A stretch of 21,442 bases of DNA, from the NCBI GenBank assembly GCA_035762175.1, contig DASTPP010000376.1, forward strand, positions 1-21,442. Reading direction: 5' to 3'. The notes below the pieces were generated by a model. The model was not told the origin of the DNA, did not search any database, and saw only the letters and a list, made by a program, of their open reading frames with translations. Shown here one piece after another: positions 14,156 through 21,442 of the stretch (its first letter is position 1; every line of letters begins with the position of its first letter). The DNA comes from DASTPP01 sp035762175. GTDB lineage: Bacteria; Myxococcota_A; Polyangia; Polyangiales; Polyangiaceae. The position numbers were made by a program, and so were the translations under genes.

Positions 14156-15121
14156 TCAGCGCTCGGGCGCGGCCCGGTCGGCCTGCAGAGCGGCGGCAAC
14201 CTCGGCCTCGGGGCGGGTGCCGACCAGCACCAACCAGCGCTCGAGCGTCGCCGTGTCGCTCATCGCCTCGAGCGCGTTCTGCAAGGCCTGGGGCATCGGC
14301 CCAAAGCGCGCTTGGTAGAGCTGGGTCAAGGCACGCTTGACGGCCTGCCGTCCCTCCTGGCGCCCCTGCTCGCGGGTGGCGGCCTCGCGCTGCTCGTACA
14401 AGCGCTGGGCCTCCTGGCGCCCCTGCTCGCGTGTGGCGGCCTCCCACTGCTCGTACAGGCTCTCGGTCATCCTCAGGTACTCCTGCTCGCGCTCGTCACT
14501 TGGAGCTTGCGCCATCTCCATGCGGGCCGCAACCAACGCCGGCAAGGCCACCTGCCGCTCCCACGCTTCCGGGGGCAACTGCTTCAGCTCCTCGACCGCC
14601 GCTCCGAGCACCGCCCCCGTAGCCATCAGGCGCAACAACAGCGTTTCTCGCGTGCGCGGCAGCTCGCGCAACACCACCACGCCCCTCGCCTCGGCGGGGC
14701 CGCCCTCGTAGAAGCCCGAGGGCCAGCCCCCCATCGGCGTCAAGCGGTAGCCGGCCAACACGCTCTCCGGCCGCCCCGTCGCCACCAGCCACAGCTGGGG
14801 GAAGGGGGGACGGGGCTGGCCGTGCTTGCGCGCCTCCAGCACGCGGCCATGGTCGAGCATCAACTGCTTGCGTAGGCAGGCGCGCATCTCGTCGAGACCG
14901 GGTGTGTCGCGAAAGGGCTCGAACATCGTGGGCCCCTCGGCCATGCGCCCCAGCGCGCCCATGCGCTGCCGCTCGGCCTGGTGCCGGGGTGAGGGCTCGA
15001 ACCAGGTGTCGACGGCCTGGGCGTCGGCGGCGGGCACCTCCAGCTCGGTGGCCACGGTGCCGCCGGGGCCGAGGGCGTTGCGCAGGATGTCTTTGCTGAG
15101 GCGGTCGAACCGGTGGCGCAT
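14156..15121 (-). CDS. Nuclease-like conserved protein of the Rpn/DUF4351-like type common in Polyangiales
   Basis: The protein has 321 residues. It starts MRHRFDRLSKDILRNAL, typical of a protein type found in many copies in Sorangium-like genomes. Further family features are ATELEVPAADAQAVDTWFEP (about 31-50), LGRMAEGPTMFEPF, PQLWLVATGRPESVLAGY, GGWPSGFYEGGPAEARGVVV and ELPRTRETLLLRLM. The C-terminus ends with QLYQARFGPMPQAL and TATLERWLVLVGTRPEAEVA. Relatives are thought to have a PD-(D/E)XK nuclease fold, but I cannot point to the catalytic residues here. Before the C-terminal part is a charged helical region with two 19-residue repeats (LYEQxEAATREQGRQE). ATG 15121 fits the family start; an in-frame ATG at 15201 is unlikely. 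Role unknown; some Rpn relatives promote recombination. Confidence 0.7.
   Translation of the reverse strand: MRHRFDRLSKDILRNALGPGGTVATELEVPAADAQAVDTWFEPSPRHQAERQRMGALGRMAEGPTMFEPFRDTPGLDEMRACLRKQLMLDHGRVLEARKHGQPRPPFPQLWLVATGRPESVLAGYRLTPMGGWPSGFYEGGPAEARGVVVLRELPRTRETLLLRLMATGAVLGAAVEELKQLPPEAWERQVALPALVAARMEMAQAPSDEREQEYLRMTESLYEQWEAATREQGRQEAQRLYEQREAATREQGRQEGRQAVKRALTQLYQARFGPMPQALQNALEAMSDTATLERWLVLVGTRPEAEVAAALQADRAAPER
14354..14467. repeat. Two 57-bp tandem repeat units inside the nuclease-like gene
   Basis: Units begin with CTCCTGGCGCCCCTGCTCGCG at 14354 and 14411. They differ at only a few positions and encode 19 residues each in the coding strand (LYEQ.EAATREQGRQE.). Tandem units in frame in a predicted helical linker suggest that copy number can vary by replication slippage. 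Confidence 0.75.
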
Positions 15122-15600
15122 GGCAAGCGGGAGGGCGGGCAAACCGTCGTCGAGGCACACGGCTGTAGTCCGTCGCGCCCGGGCTCGCCAAGCGATTTGC
15201 ATGGTTGGGCGCCGCTTGGCGCGAGGTCGTCGGCGTTGTCGAGCCCTTGCGGGGGGACCGCCCGACGTTGTCACGCTGCCGCACGCCGTCGATGTCCTGG
15301 CACCTGGGCCGGTGCGACCGGCTCGTGCGGAGGGACGGCCGAAGCCCCGCGGGCGATGGCGCCCGCCTTCGCCAACGACGCCCAGAAGCGCCTCTGCGGA
15401 AGGCGGCCCCGCGAGGGGAGGGGGCTTTCGGCGACGTCGTCCGAAGGCTCGTGGCGCTGAGTTCGTTCGGAGGCGCGCGTCTCTCGTCGGGGCCACCGAG
15501 GTCCGGTCGGACGTCGGGTGAGGGACGACCCCCGGGAAGAACGCTGTCAGCCTTCGGGCTGCTCGTCGCTGCCGGGCCCGTCGCCGGCGGCGCTGACGAG
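15122..15600. other. Gap without a recognised gene
   Basis: The stretch lies between the nuclease-like gene (minus) and an IS1595-type relic (plus). It should hold the promoter of the former, but no clear -35/-10 pair stands out. The N-terminal zinc ribbon and first catalytic Asp expected for an IS1595 transposase are not visible here in any frame, so the upstream part of that element is lost or too decayed to see. Confidence 0.5.
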
Positions 15601-16065
15601 CACGCGACGCAGCCGGATGGTCTTGCCAAGAGGCGGCCGCCGGTGGTCGGCGTCGTCGGCCGCGCGACGGGTGCTGGCAGCCTCTTGGTCGCGAACGATA
15701 GTACGCATGCGACGCTGCACCCCTTCGTCGTCGCGAGCACTGTGGCCGACGCGACGGTGTATATGGACGAGTGACCAGCGTACAACCACTTGCCACGGAC
15801 GGGACGCACCCACGGCACCGTGCGACACCGTCGTGACGACCGCGAGTGGGCGCGCGATGACGACGGCGACGGCATCCGCGAAGTGCATTGCAATACGCTC
15901 GAAGGATTCTGGACCGGATTGCGCAACTTCCCCCGGCCTTTCCGCGGCATTAGCAAGTGGTACCTCGGCGGCTACGTCGCGTTCTATGCCGCGCTCCACA
16001 ATTACTCCGCCCTGCCGGCCCTGTTCCTCCGGGCCCTCCTGGGTCCTTCGGGGACCTTCACCTAA
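15601..16065 (+). pseudogene. IS1595-family (ISXO2-like) transposase relic with in-frame TGA
   Basis: The frame encodes the C-terminal half of an ISXO2-like DDE domain: RRPPVVGVVGRATG, LHPFVVASTVADATVYMDE, then AYNHLPRTGRTHGTV, REWARDDDGDGIREVHCNTL and EGFWTGLRNF, ending LFLRALLGPSGTFT with TAA at 16063-16065. The codon after MDE is TGA (15772-15774), where relatives have tryptophan (DEW.AYN); the frame is otherwise continuous, so this is a TGG to TGA change. The second catalytic Asp (MDE) and the Asn-x-x-Glu of NTLEGFW remain, but the N-terminal domain is missing. It is a dead fragment of an insertion sequence. Confidence 0.8.
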
Positions 16066-16411
16066 AACGGCTCATGAGCCGGCAACCCAATGGGAGCTCG
16101 GCTGGACGCCCGAGCGCGTCGGCCCGATTTTTCTCGCGCCGGCCCGGGCATCGAGCTTTGTGCATCTCCCCTCGACAAGGCGAATGACGCCGAGTGCCGA
16201 AAAAAATCTTCGTCCGCTCGTCCTTCGCCCCGAAGTGGAGGTACGCGCGGCCGTTTCGTCCGCGGTAGGAGTCCCATCCTCACACACGCGGGAGGCGCAC
16301 AGGCGGTGCTCGGGCGAACATTCTCGACCTCCAAGGATAGTCTGCTGCGAGATGGCTCACCCGACATCTTCACCGACCGGATATGCTCTCCGACGAGTCC
16401 TTCCCATCCCC
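16066..16411. other. Gap downstream of the kinase/ATPase gene
   Basis: About 345 bases with no convincing gene. It starts with the perfect palindrome GGCTCATGAGCC (16069-16080), four bases after the IS1595 relic stop, which may be part of the right end of that element. No matching left end was found. The remainder is the 3' flank of the kinase gene and somewhat less G+C-rich than its surroundings. Confidence 0.5.
16069..16080. repeat. 12-base palindrome GGCTCATGAGCC next to the IS1595 relic
   Basis: Perfect palindrome directly after the transposase relic. It may be a remnant of the element end or lie at the convergence point of the relic (plus) and the kinase gene (minus). No T-tract follows. 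Confidence 0.4.
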
Positions 16412-19400
16412 TCATCCGGAGGCGAGCAGCAAGCGCTCGATGTCTGGTTCGGCGAGGAACGCCCGTGCCGCTCCGCGGTCGGGGGCAAACGCGGCGATAG
16501 CCTGGAAGCGTCCCGCGGCCTCACGCGCCAGGGCACGGGCGTCGTCCGCCCGACCGTTCGCAACTAGCGCGTCGTAGAGGGATGCCCAGAGAAAGGGCTC
16601 GTCGTAGCCGGCGGCGCCCTCGCTGTGCCAGAGCGCGAGCGCTTCGCGCGCCGCGGCGAGCGCCTGGTCGGGCGTGCCGGCGTCAAGCGCGGCGCGTGCC
16701 ACGACGGCGAGCGCGGGCGAGCGCAGTTGTGCCCCCAGGGCGTGGGTGAGCACCTCGCGGGCGGTGGCGGCGGCGCTTTGGGAATCGAGGAGCGCGAGCT
16801 CCACGCGCGCGAGCTGCGGCAGCGCCGCCAGCCCCTCGAGGCAGCCGCAGAAGCGCCGCACCTCAGCTTGGAGCAGAGCGAGCCCGGCATGGACGTCCTC
16901 GGCGCGACCGAGTCGCACGAGGGCCAGGGCCCGAAGCGAGGCGAACACGGGTATCAAGAGCCCGACCTGCCGCTTGCGCGCGTCGGCGACGAGGGGCATA
17001 AGCAGGGCCTCGGCTCGCTCGGCCTCACCCGTGAGGAGTGCCCCCAGGGCGCGCTCGCCGGTGGCCCACGCTACGAGGAACCACGGGGCTGCCTCGGTGA
17101 AGGCGTCGAGGGCCGCCTGGGCCAGGGCGGCGGCGCGCCACGGGTTGCCCTCGAGCAAGCGCGCGGCCACAGCGCCGCTGAGATGTCGAAGACCGCGCAG
17201 GCCTGGGTCACCTCCGCCCCGGCAGCTGACCTCGTCGAGCCGCCGCAGGCAGCGCCTGGCCACCTGCGGAAGACCGGCGTGACAGTGCATGAACATGCTT
17301 CGGAGCAGCAAGTGCACGTACGGAACGGAATCGGCTGGTTCGGGCTCGGCTGCGAGCAGCTCGCGTAGATGAGTCTCGGAGGTCGTGAGGTCGCCGAGCC
17401 GCAGGGCGAAGCTGACCAGGTAGGTTTTTGATAGGCACCAGAATGCGCTCCCGACCGGAAGCAGCCGCGCCGCTTCTTGGACGCACCGCTTTGCGGCCTC
17501 GAAGTCCCCGAGGTTATAATACGCTGCCCCTTCTTGAACTCGAAGCTCGCCCAGTCCCTGCCCTGCTGCGCTGCAGGCCGCTCCACGGCTCGCTGAGTAG
17601 GCGGCGGCACGCAGGTCGCTCCAGAACGCCTGCTGCGTCGCTCGCATATACCAGCCCGCCGCGCGAGCTGGCTCACCCCCACGCTCGAAGTGCTCTCCCA
17701 GCACGGAGGGCTCGCCCACGCCCGATGCCTCGAGCCATTCGGCCGCCAACCGATGGCCCCGCCGCCGGTCCTCCTCCGTCAGCGTCGCATACGCCGCCTC
17801 GCGCACCAGCGCGTGCCGGAAGGTCAGCTCCGCCTGACTCCGCGGCTGCGCCTCTGGACGCCGGGCCACCAGCTCGCGCTCGACCAAGAGCGCGATGGCT
17901 GCGTCGAGTGCGGCCGTCTCGCTGCGACCTACGAGGTGCCCGACCCCGCCATGGAACGCCGTTTCGCCGAAGACGCTCGCGGCCCGCAATACGTGGCGGG
18001 CGTCGGGCGGCAGCGCCTCGAGCCGCCGCTGCACCAGCGCCAGCACCGAGTCGGGGAAGCCGTCGGTGCGTCCCTCGGCCGTGGCCCGAATCAGCTCTTC
18101 GAGAAAGAAGGCATTGCCGGCGGCATGCTCGACCAGGCGGCGGAGGGTATCGGGGGGAAGTGCGTTGCCGAGCACCGTGCACACCAGCGTTTCGCTCGCA
18201 CGGCGCGTTAGTTCGGGCAAGTGCAGCGTGTGCAGGCCGCGGCTGGCCCACAGCTCGGGGTGGACGCTTCGCAGCTCGGGCCGCGCCGAGGCGAGTACGA
18301 AGATGGGATGCTCGCCGAGTTCGCCCAGGGTCTGGTCGACCAGCCGCAGGCTCGCGTCGTCGGCCCAGTGCACGTCTTCGAGCAGCAGCAGCAGCGGGCC
18401 CTGGGCTGCTTCGGCACGCACCCAGTCAAGCCACGCGCTCCGCACCTGCTCGGCCAGGACGAGCTTGTCTTGACGAGCAGCGCGCAGGGCGGGACGATTC
18501 TCGTCAGGGAAGGGGAGGCCCATGGCTTCGCCGAGAAACTCGGCTACACGCTGGGCGTCGGCGGGCCGCAGGTGGCGCCCCACGCGGAGCCGCAGCGTCT
18601 GCCGAGCGCGCTCGGGCACTTCGGTAGGGGCGAGCGAGGCGGCGGAGCGCAGAGCCTGGGTGACGAGCGCGAAGGGGGCGCGCGCGGCCAGGGGGTCGGT
18701 ACGCGCGAGCCAGCGCTGTGGGGGCCGGTCGTGCTCCGGTAGCACGTGGACGAACTCGTGCACCAGGCGTGACTTGCCGGCGCCGGCGGGGGCAAGCACG
18801 AGCGCGGCGCGCGCGACGCGCTCGTCGGCCACCTGCTCGTAGAGCGCCCGCAGCGTCGCCAGCTCACGGTCGCGCCCGACGAAGGGCGAGGGTTTGCCGA
18901 GCAGGGTGCGTGGGGCGGTGAAGGCATCGGGCGGGGTCTCGCCCACGAGCCTCCGCATGCGCTCGCCCACGTGCACGACGAAGCGGTCCTCGAGCAGGGC
19001 CGCCGTCGCCGCGTCGAGGAGGATGGGGGACGCCCCTTCCTCGGAGACGGTCGGAGAAGGCACCCCAGCGAGCAGCTCTACGGCCTGCTCGAGGATGTCG
19101 CCCTCCAAGCGGCCTGCCCCCACCTCGCCGCGGCCGGTGACGAGCGCCAGGGGGGGCTGGGGCAGCGCTTGGCGGAGCGCCAGAGCGCACCGTGCCGCGG
19201 ACAAGGCCTGCTCTTTGGCCCCTTCAGCCCCCGCGAGCAGCACGAGGAGCCCGCCCCGCAGCGTCCATTCGACGCGAGCCGCGAAGGGCGCGACGGTGCG
19301 CTCGACCTCTCGCCGTTGAAGCGCTTCTCTGGCGGTGAGCGTCGCGGCGAGTGCGGCGTCCCCCTCGACCCCCGACGGGCCCACCTCGCCGGCGACGACT

Positions 19401-20341
19401 AGACTCACGAAACGCTGCTCGCGGTACGTCAGGTGTTCGGGCTCCGAAGGAGGCCCACCCGAGGCACTTGCCGCAAACGGCAACCGGCGGAGCTCGGCCA
19501 GAAGCGCGCCGCCATCGCGCGGCCGTGCCGTCCTGTCCTTCGCCAACATCCGCGCGACGAGCTCGGCCACCGCAGGCGGCGTCCCCTCGGCCACCTGTAG
19601 GAGGGAGGGTGGGGTTTCCAAAAGGAGTTTGCCGAGAAGTGCGAAGAGAGTTCCCCCGCGGAAAGCGGGGGCCCCGGCGAGGCATTCGAAGAGCACGCAC
19701 CCGAGGGCGAACACGTCGGCCCGTGCGTCGATGTCGGCGTCGCCGCGTGCCTGTTCCGGGGCCATGTAGCCGGGGGTCCCGACCACCGTCCCCGTCCGGG
19801 TGACGAAGTGCCGCTCGGCACCCCCTTTCGCAATGCCGAAGTCCAGCAATCGCGTTGCCAGGTGCGACCCCTGCCCCTCGACGATGAGGTTGGCCGGCTT
19901 GACGTCGCGATGCACGACGCCCAGGGCGTGGGCGAAGGCGAGCGCGTCGGCCGCCTGGGTGGCGACGGCGAGGGCTTCGTCGAGGGAGAGCCGTCCGCGG
20001 GCGAGACGGGCCGCCAGACTCTCGCCCTCGAGCCACTCCATGGCCAAGTACGGTGTTGCCCCTTCGTGCACGCCGTGCGCGACGTACCTGACGATGGCCG
20101 GGTGCGTAAGCCGTGCGAGCACCTGCGCTTCGGCCTCAAAGCGGTCGAGGGCAATCGCCGGGTTGCCCTGGCTCCGCAGCACCTTGAGCGCAACGCGTTG
20201 CCCGCTGTGATGGTCGAGGGCGGCGTACACCGCCCCCATGCCGCCCGTTGCGACCCGTGCCTCGAGGAAGAAACGGTCACCGAGAACCTGGCCCGGAAGC
20301 GGGCCGTCGTTCGATGTCGTCAGTGTGGGTGCTCCCCCCAT
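16412..20341 (-). CDS. Ser/Thr protein kinase fused to a cyclase-like domain, AAA ATPase and TPR-like region
   Basis: The protein has 1309 residues. Kinase domain, about 20-290: glycine loop ATGGMGAVY (31-39), K53 in RVALKVL, HRDVKPAN (144-151), DFG 167-169, APE 194-196; all catalytic residues are present. Residues ~303-470 resemble a nucleotide-cyclase homology domain that is degenerate: it starts EQRFVSLVVAGEV and has GRGEVGAGRLEGDILEQA, but I see no pair of metal-binding aspartates. From FVGRDRE (487-493) an AAA/NTPase module follows with Walker A APAGAGKS (517-524) and Walker B LLLLLEDVHWADD (650-662). Residues ~880-1290 are helical repeats of TPR type. The arrangement matches myxobacterial kinase/ATPase signalling proteins related to PknK and the TOMM kinase-cyclase group. 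Its target is unknown; no TOMM gene is nearby. ATG 20341 is directly before the kinase domain. The downstream end is intact. Confidence 0.9.
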   Translation of the reverse strand: MGGAPTLTTSNDGPLPGQVLGDRFFLEARVATGGMGAVYAALDHHSGQRVALKVLRSQGNPAIALDRFEAEAQVLARLTHPAIVRYVAHGVHEGATPYLAMEWLEGESLAARLARGRLSLDEALAVATQAADALAFAHALGVVHRDVKPANLIVEGQGSHLATRLLDFGIAKGGAERHFVTRTGTVVGTPGYMAPEQARGDADIDARADVFALGCVLFECLAGAPAFRGGTLFALLGKLLLETPPSLLQVAEGTPPAVAELVARMLAKDRTARPRDGGALLAELRRLPFAASASGGPPSEPEHLTYREQRFVSLVVAGEVGPSGVEGDAALAATLTAREALQRREVERTVAPFAARVEWTLRGGLLVLLAGAEGAKEQALSAARCALALRQALPQPPLALVTGRGEVGAGRLEGDILEQAVELLAGVPSPTVSEEGASPILLDAATAALLEDRFVVHVGERMRRLVGETPPDAFTAPRTLLGKPSPFVGRDRELATLRALYEQVADERVARAALVLAPAGAGKSRLVHEFVHVLPEHDRPPQRWLARTDPLAARAPFALVTQALRSAASLAPTEVPERARQTLRLRVGRHLRPADAQRVAEFLGEAMGLPFPDENRPALRAARQDKLVLAEQVRSAWLDWVRAEAAQGPLLLLLEDVHWADDASLRLVDQTLGELGEHPIFVLASARPELRSVHPELWASRGLHTLHLPELTRRASETLVCTVLGNALPPDTLRRLVEHAAGNAFFLEELIRATAEGRTDGFPDSVLALVQRRLEALPPDARHVLRAASVFGETAFHGGVGHLVGRSETAALDAAIALLVERELVARRPEAQPRSQAELTFRHALVREAAYATLTEEDRRRGHRLAAEWLEASGVGEPSVLGEHFERGGEPARAAGWYMRATQQAFWSDLRAAAYSASRGAACSAAGQGLGELRVQEGAAYYNLGDFEAAKRCVQEAARLLPVGSAFWCLSKTYLVSFALRLGDLTTSETHLRELLAAEPEPADSVPYVHLLLRSMFMHCHAGLPQVARRCLRRLDEVSCRGGGDPGLRGLRHLSGAVAARLLEGNPWRAAALAQAALDAFTEAAPWFLVAWATGERALGALLTGEAERAEALLMPLVADARKRQVGLLIPVFASLRALALVRLGRAEDVHAGLALLQAEVRRFCGCLEGLAALPQLARVELALLDSQSAAATAREVLTHALGAQLRSPALAVVARAALDAGTPDQALAAAREALALWHSEGAAGYDEPFLWASLYDALVANGRADDARALAREAAGRFQAIAAFAPDRGAARAFLAEPDIERLLLASG

Positions 20342-20793
20342 GTTCGTAAGAGGAGTTTACCCTACCCGCTTGGAGGTGCGAGGGACCTTTGCTCGGAGGG
20401 GGCACGTCTCCCACAGCGGGCCGGGCAGGCATGAGGAGTCAGGTGTGGCGGCTGTACGCCCTGGTGGAGGTGTGAGTGCACGAGCTGGCGGGCGTCGTGC
20501 AGGTGAGCTCGGTGGCTTCGCCGCAGACTCGGACATGGTGCAGCTGGAGGGCGATCTGGCGGAGAGCACGGCATGAGGGCATCCGGTCGGCGACCCCATC
20601 TGGCGGGGTCTCGTTCCGCGATCTATCTCTCTCGTCAAAGAAGCAACGATGCCGAGCCGGGCCGAATGGGGTCAGCGTGCGGCTACCTGGGAGAGGAGCG
20701 GTCAGACGGCCGTCTCCTTCGCCGCCACGCACAGCTTCTCGACCCGGAGCCTTCTCCGGTGGTCCTCGACGCGCCCGCCGCGAGTGGGTACGC
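20342..20793. other. Upstream region of the kinase gene, no recognised gene
   Basis: About 450 bases. Short frames on both strands show no domain. It must contain the kinase promoter; TAAACT (about 20 bases upstream of the ATG on the minus strand) is a possible -10, with no Shine-Dalgarno sequence before the ATG. GACCCC-loop-GGGGTC (20592-20610) and the palindrome AGACGGCCGTCT (20704-20715) are small dyads of unknown role. Confidence 0.45.
20744..20759 (-). terminator. Hairpin downstream of the 80-residue gene
   Basis: CCGGAG-CCTT-CTCCGG is a perfect 6-bp stem with a 4-base loop, 35 bases past the stop at 20794. There is no T-tract, so it could be a message-end hairpin at most and not a proven terminator. 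Confidence 0.3.
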
Positions 20794-21036
20794 TCAGCCG
20801 CGAGCCGCAAGGCCCGCGCGTAGCATCGCGTCGACGAGCGAGGCCGAGAGCGCCTCGTCGGTCTCGCCCTCGGCGAGAAGCTCGACGCCTTCGAAGCGCC
20901 GGGCGTTGTCGACGACCCACGCCACGTACGTCGGCACCGTGAAGTCGCCGACGCCGAAGGCCACGTCCTGCATCGCCTTGACGATTTGCAAGGGCGTGCC
21001 CTGGAACACCCGCCCGTCTCGCATCCGAAGCTTCAT
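20794..21036 (-). CDS. Conserved small protein, function unknown
   Basis: The protein has 80 residues, beginning MKLRMRDGRVFQGTPLQIVK and continuing AMQDVAFGV, YVAWVVDNARRFEGVELLAE and ETDEALSASLVDAMLRAGLA. It looks like a small soluble cytoplasmic protein with a short beta start and helices. I recognise the pattern as a small conserved protein type in myxobacteria but know no function. Its ATG overlaps the stop of the cyclotransferase-like gene (ATGA at 21033-21036), so the two are translationally coupled and probably functioned together before the upstream gene was broken. Confidence 0.65.
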   Translation of the reverse strand: MKLRMRDGRVFQGTPLQIVKAMQDVAFGVGDFTVPTYVAWVVDNARRFEGVELLAEGETDEALSASLVDAMLRAGLAARG

Positions 21037-21301
21037 CGGCGTTTCTCCTCGGCGCGCGCTCGCCAGTTCCCCGAAGGGACCAAGGGGTAGCCGGCCACGT
21101 GCGCGCGCGTCAGCAGGTAGCCCTCCGCCCGGCCGCCGCCCTCGAGCGCGACCGGCGCGCGGCGGAAGAAGGTCGGGTGCCCCTCGAACGCGTCGAGCGC
21201 GGCGAGCAGGCCCGGGTCGATCTCGTAGAGCTCGCCCTCGACCGCCTGCTCCCCCTCCGTCATGCCCGGGTAGTCGCGAAGGTCGTAGAGGGCGTAGCGA
21301 G
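21033..21301 (-). pseudogene. Gamma-glutamylcyclotransferase-like (AIG2/GGCT) protein, N-terminus lost
   Basis: About 89 codons encode the C-terminal two thirds of a GGCT-like fold: PRYALYDLRDYPGM, EQAVEGELYEIDPGLLAALD, AFEGHPTFFRRAPVALEGGG and YPLVPSGNWRAR. In the family these follow an N-terminal FVYGTL motif, which binds the substrate and is missing here. The catalytic Glu is normally in the EGELYEI-AFEGHP region and seems retained. The gene is cut at its 5' end exactly at the 140-bp terminal repeat; the frame stays open into the repeat (to 21377) but has no ATG or GTG beyond the internal ATG 21263. Such enzymes release 5-oxoproline from gamma-glutamyl amines or peptides. The remnant is probably inactive. 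Confidence 0.75.
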
Positions 21302-21441
21302 GTAAGCGCTGTGTGAAGACCCGTTCTTGAAGGCGCGCTCGCCGACGCGCATCCTCGGCGGCGTGCAGGCGTCTTCGTCAGCCCGTCGGAGTTTGCTCTT
21401 CCGCGGCCAGCGCGGGCGGCACGGTGACGTGCCCCAGCGGC
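21302..21441. repeat. Right copy of 140-bp terminal inverted repeat
   Basis: Exact reverse complement of 1-140. It starts GTAAGCGCTGTGTGAAGACC directly at the broken cyclotransferase gene. The 8 bases next to it (GTAGCGAG) do not match those next to the left copy (ACCGAGTT) in either orientation, so the two copies come from separate insertion events or a later rearrangement. Confidence 0.75.
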
Positions 21442-21442
21442 C

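Noticed and set aside
13209..14447. Longer N-terminal extension of the membrane protein to 14447
   Set aside because: The extension is Arg/Gly/Ala-rich and overlaps the nuclease-like gene; ATG 13994 fits the start of the hydrophobic protein.
15772..15774. TGA recoded as tryptophan or selenocysteine
   Set aside because: Only one case, in a truncated transposase relic; TGA is the normal stop of the lipoprotein, globin and other genes here.
16412..20341. TOMM (thiazole/oxazole peptide) biosynthesis locus around the kinase
   Set aside because: The kinase/ATPase resembles proteins named for such loci, but no precursor peptide, cyclodehydratase or dehydrogenase gene is seen nearby.

Overview
The window is very G+C-rich DNA, about 70% or more by eye. 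It carries features typical of Myxococcota, most likely the Polyangiales: a very large Ser/Thr kinase fused to a cyclase-like domain, an AAA ATPase and a TPR region; a nuclease-like protein family (Rpn/DUF4351-like) that is multicopy in Polyangiaceae; a UPF1-type helicase; and many insertion sequences. This is inference from gene content. No rRNA or tRNA gene was found to fix the taxonomy.

The two ends are exact inverted copies of one 140-bp sequence (1-140 and 21302-21441). Each copy cuts a different gene exactly at its boundary: a MATE transporter on the left and a gamma-glutamylcyclotransferase-like gene on the right. The boundary bases read GTAAGCG, like IS66-family ends. The window therefore looks like a segment lying between two inverted copies of one insertion sequence whose bodies lie outside.

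Layout, left to right. (1) 1-640: IS end, a MATE fragment broken on both sides, and a remnant of an IS91-type end. (2) 643-1947, minus strand: a lipoprotein and a single-domain globin, behind a near-consensus promoter overlapped by a 13-bp palindrome. (3) 2227-5655: a UPF1-like helicase (minus) divergent from a GntR/FCD regulator (plus). The regulator appears leaderless, carries a 12-bp palindrome at its promoter, and is fused in frame to a lipoprotein-like tail cut off by an IS91 element. (4) 5646-7118: an IS91-family element with a 3'-truncated transposase. (5) 7119-8794, minus: a GT-B glycosyltransferase, a lytic-transglycosylase-like protein and a cut-off third gene, all tightly coupled. 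(6) 9033-11676: a complete IS66-family element (tnpA, tnpB, tnpC) with matching inverted ends but no target duplication; it truncates an EthD-like gene on its right. (7) 11707-13134: 1.4 kb without a convincing gene, holding a short degenerate repeat and an A+T-rich pocket. (8) 13135-15121, minus: a frameshifted membrane protein and the nuclease-like protein. (9) 15601-16065: an IS1595-type transposase relic with an in-frame TGA. (10) 16412-20341, minus: the 1309-residue kinase/ATPase. (11) 20794-21301, minus: an 80-residue conserved protein overlapping the truncated cyclotransferase.

The overall picture is an accessory region reshaped by at least four kinds of insertion sequence (IS66 twice, IS91 twice, IS1595), leaving five or six broken host genes. 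The intact host genes of most interest are the kinase/ATPase signalling protein, the operator-controlled lipoprotein-globin pair, the helicase with its divergent GntR regulator, and the glycosyltransferase-transglycosylase pair. I did not find a clearly new multi-gene system.
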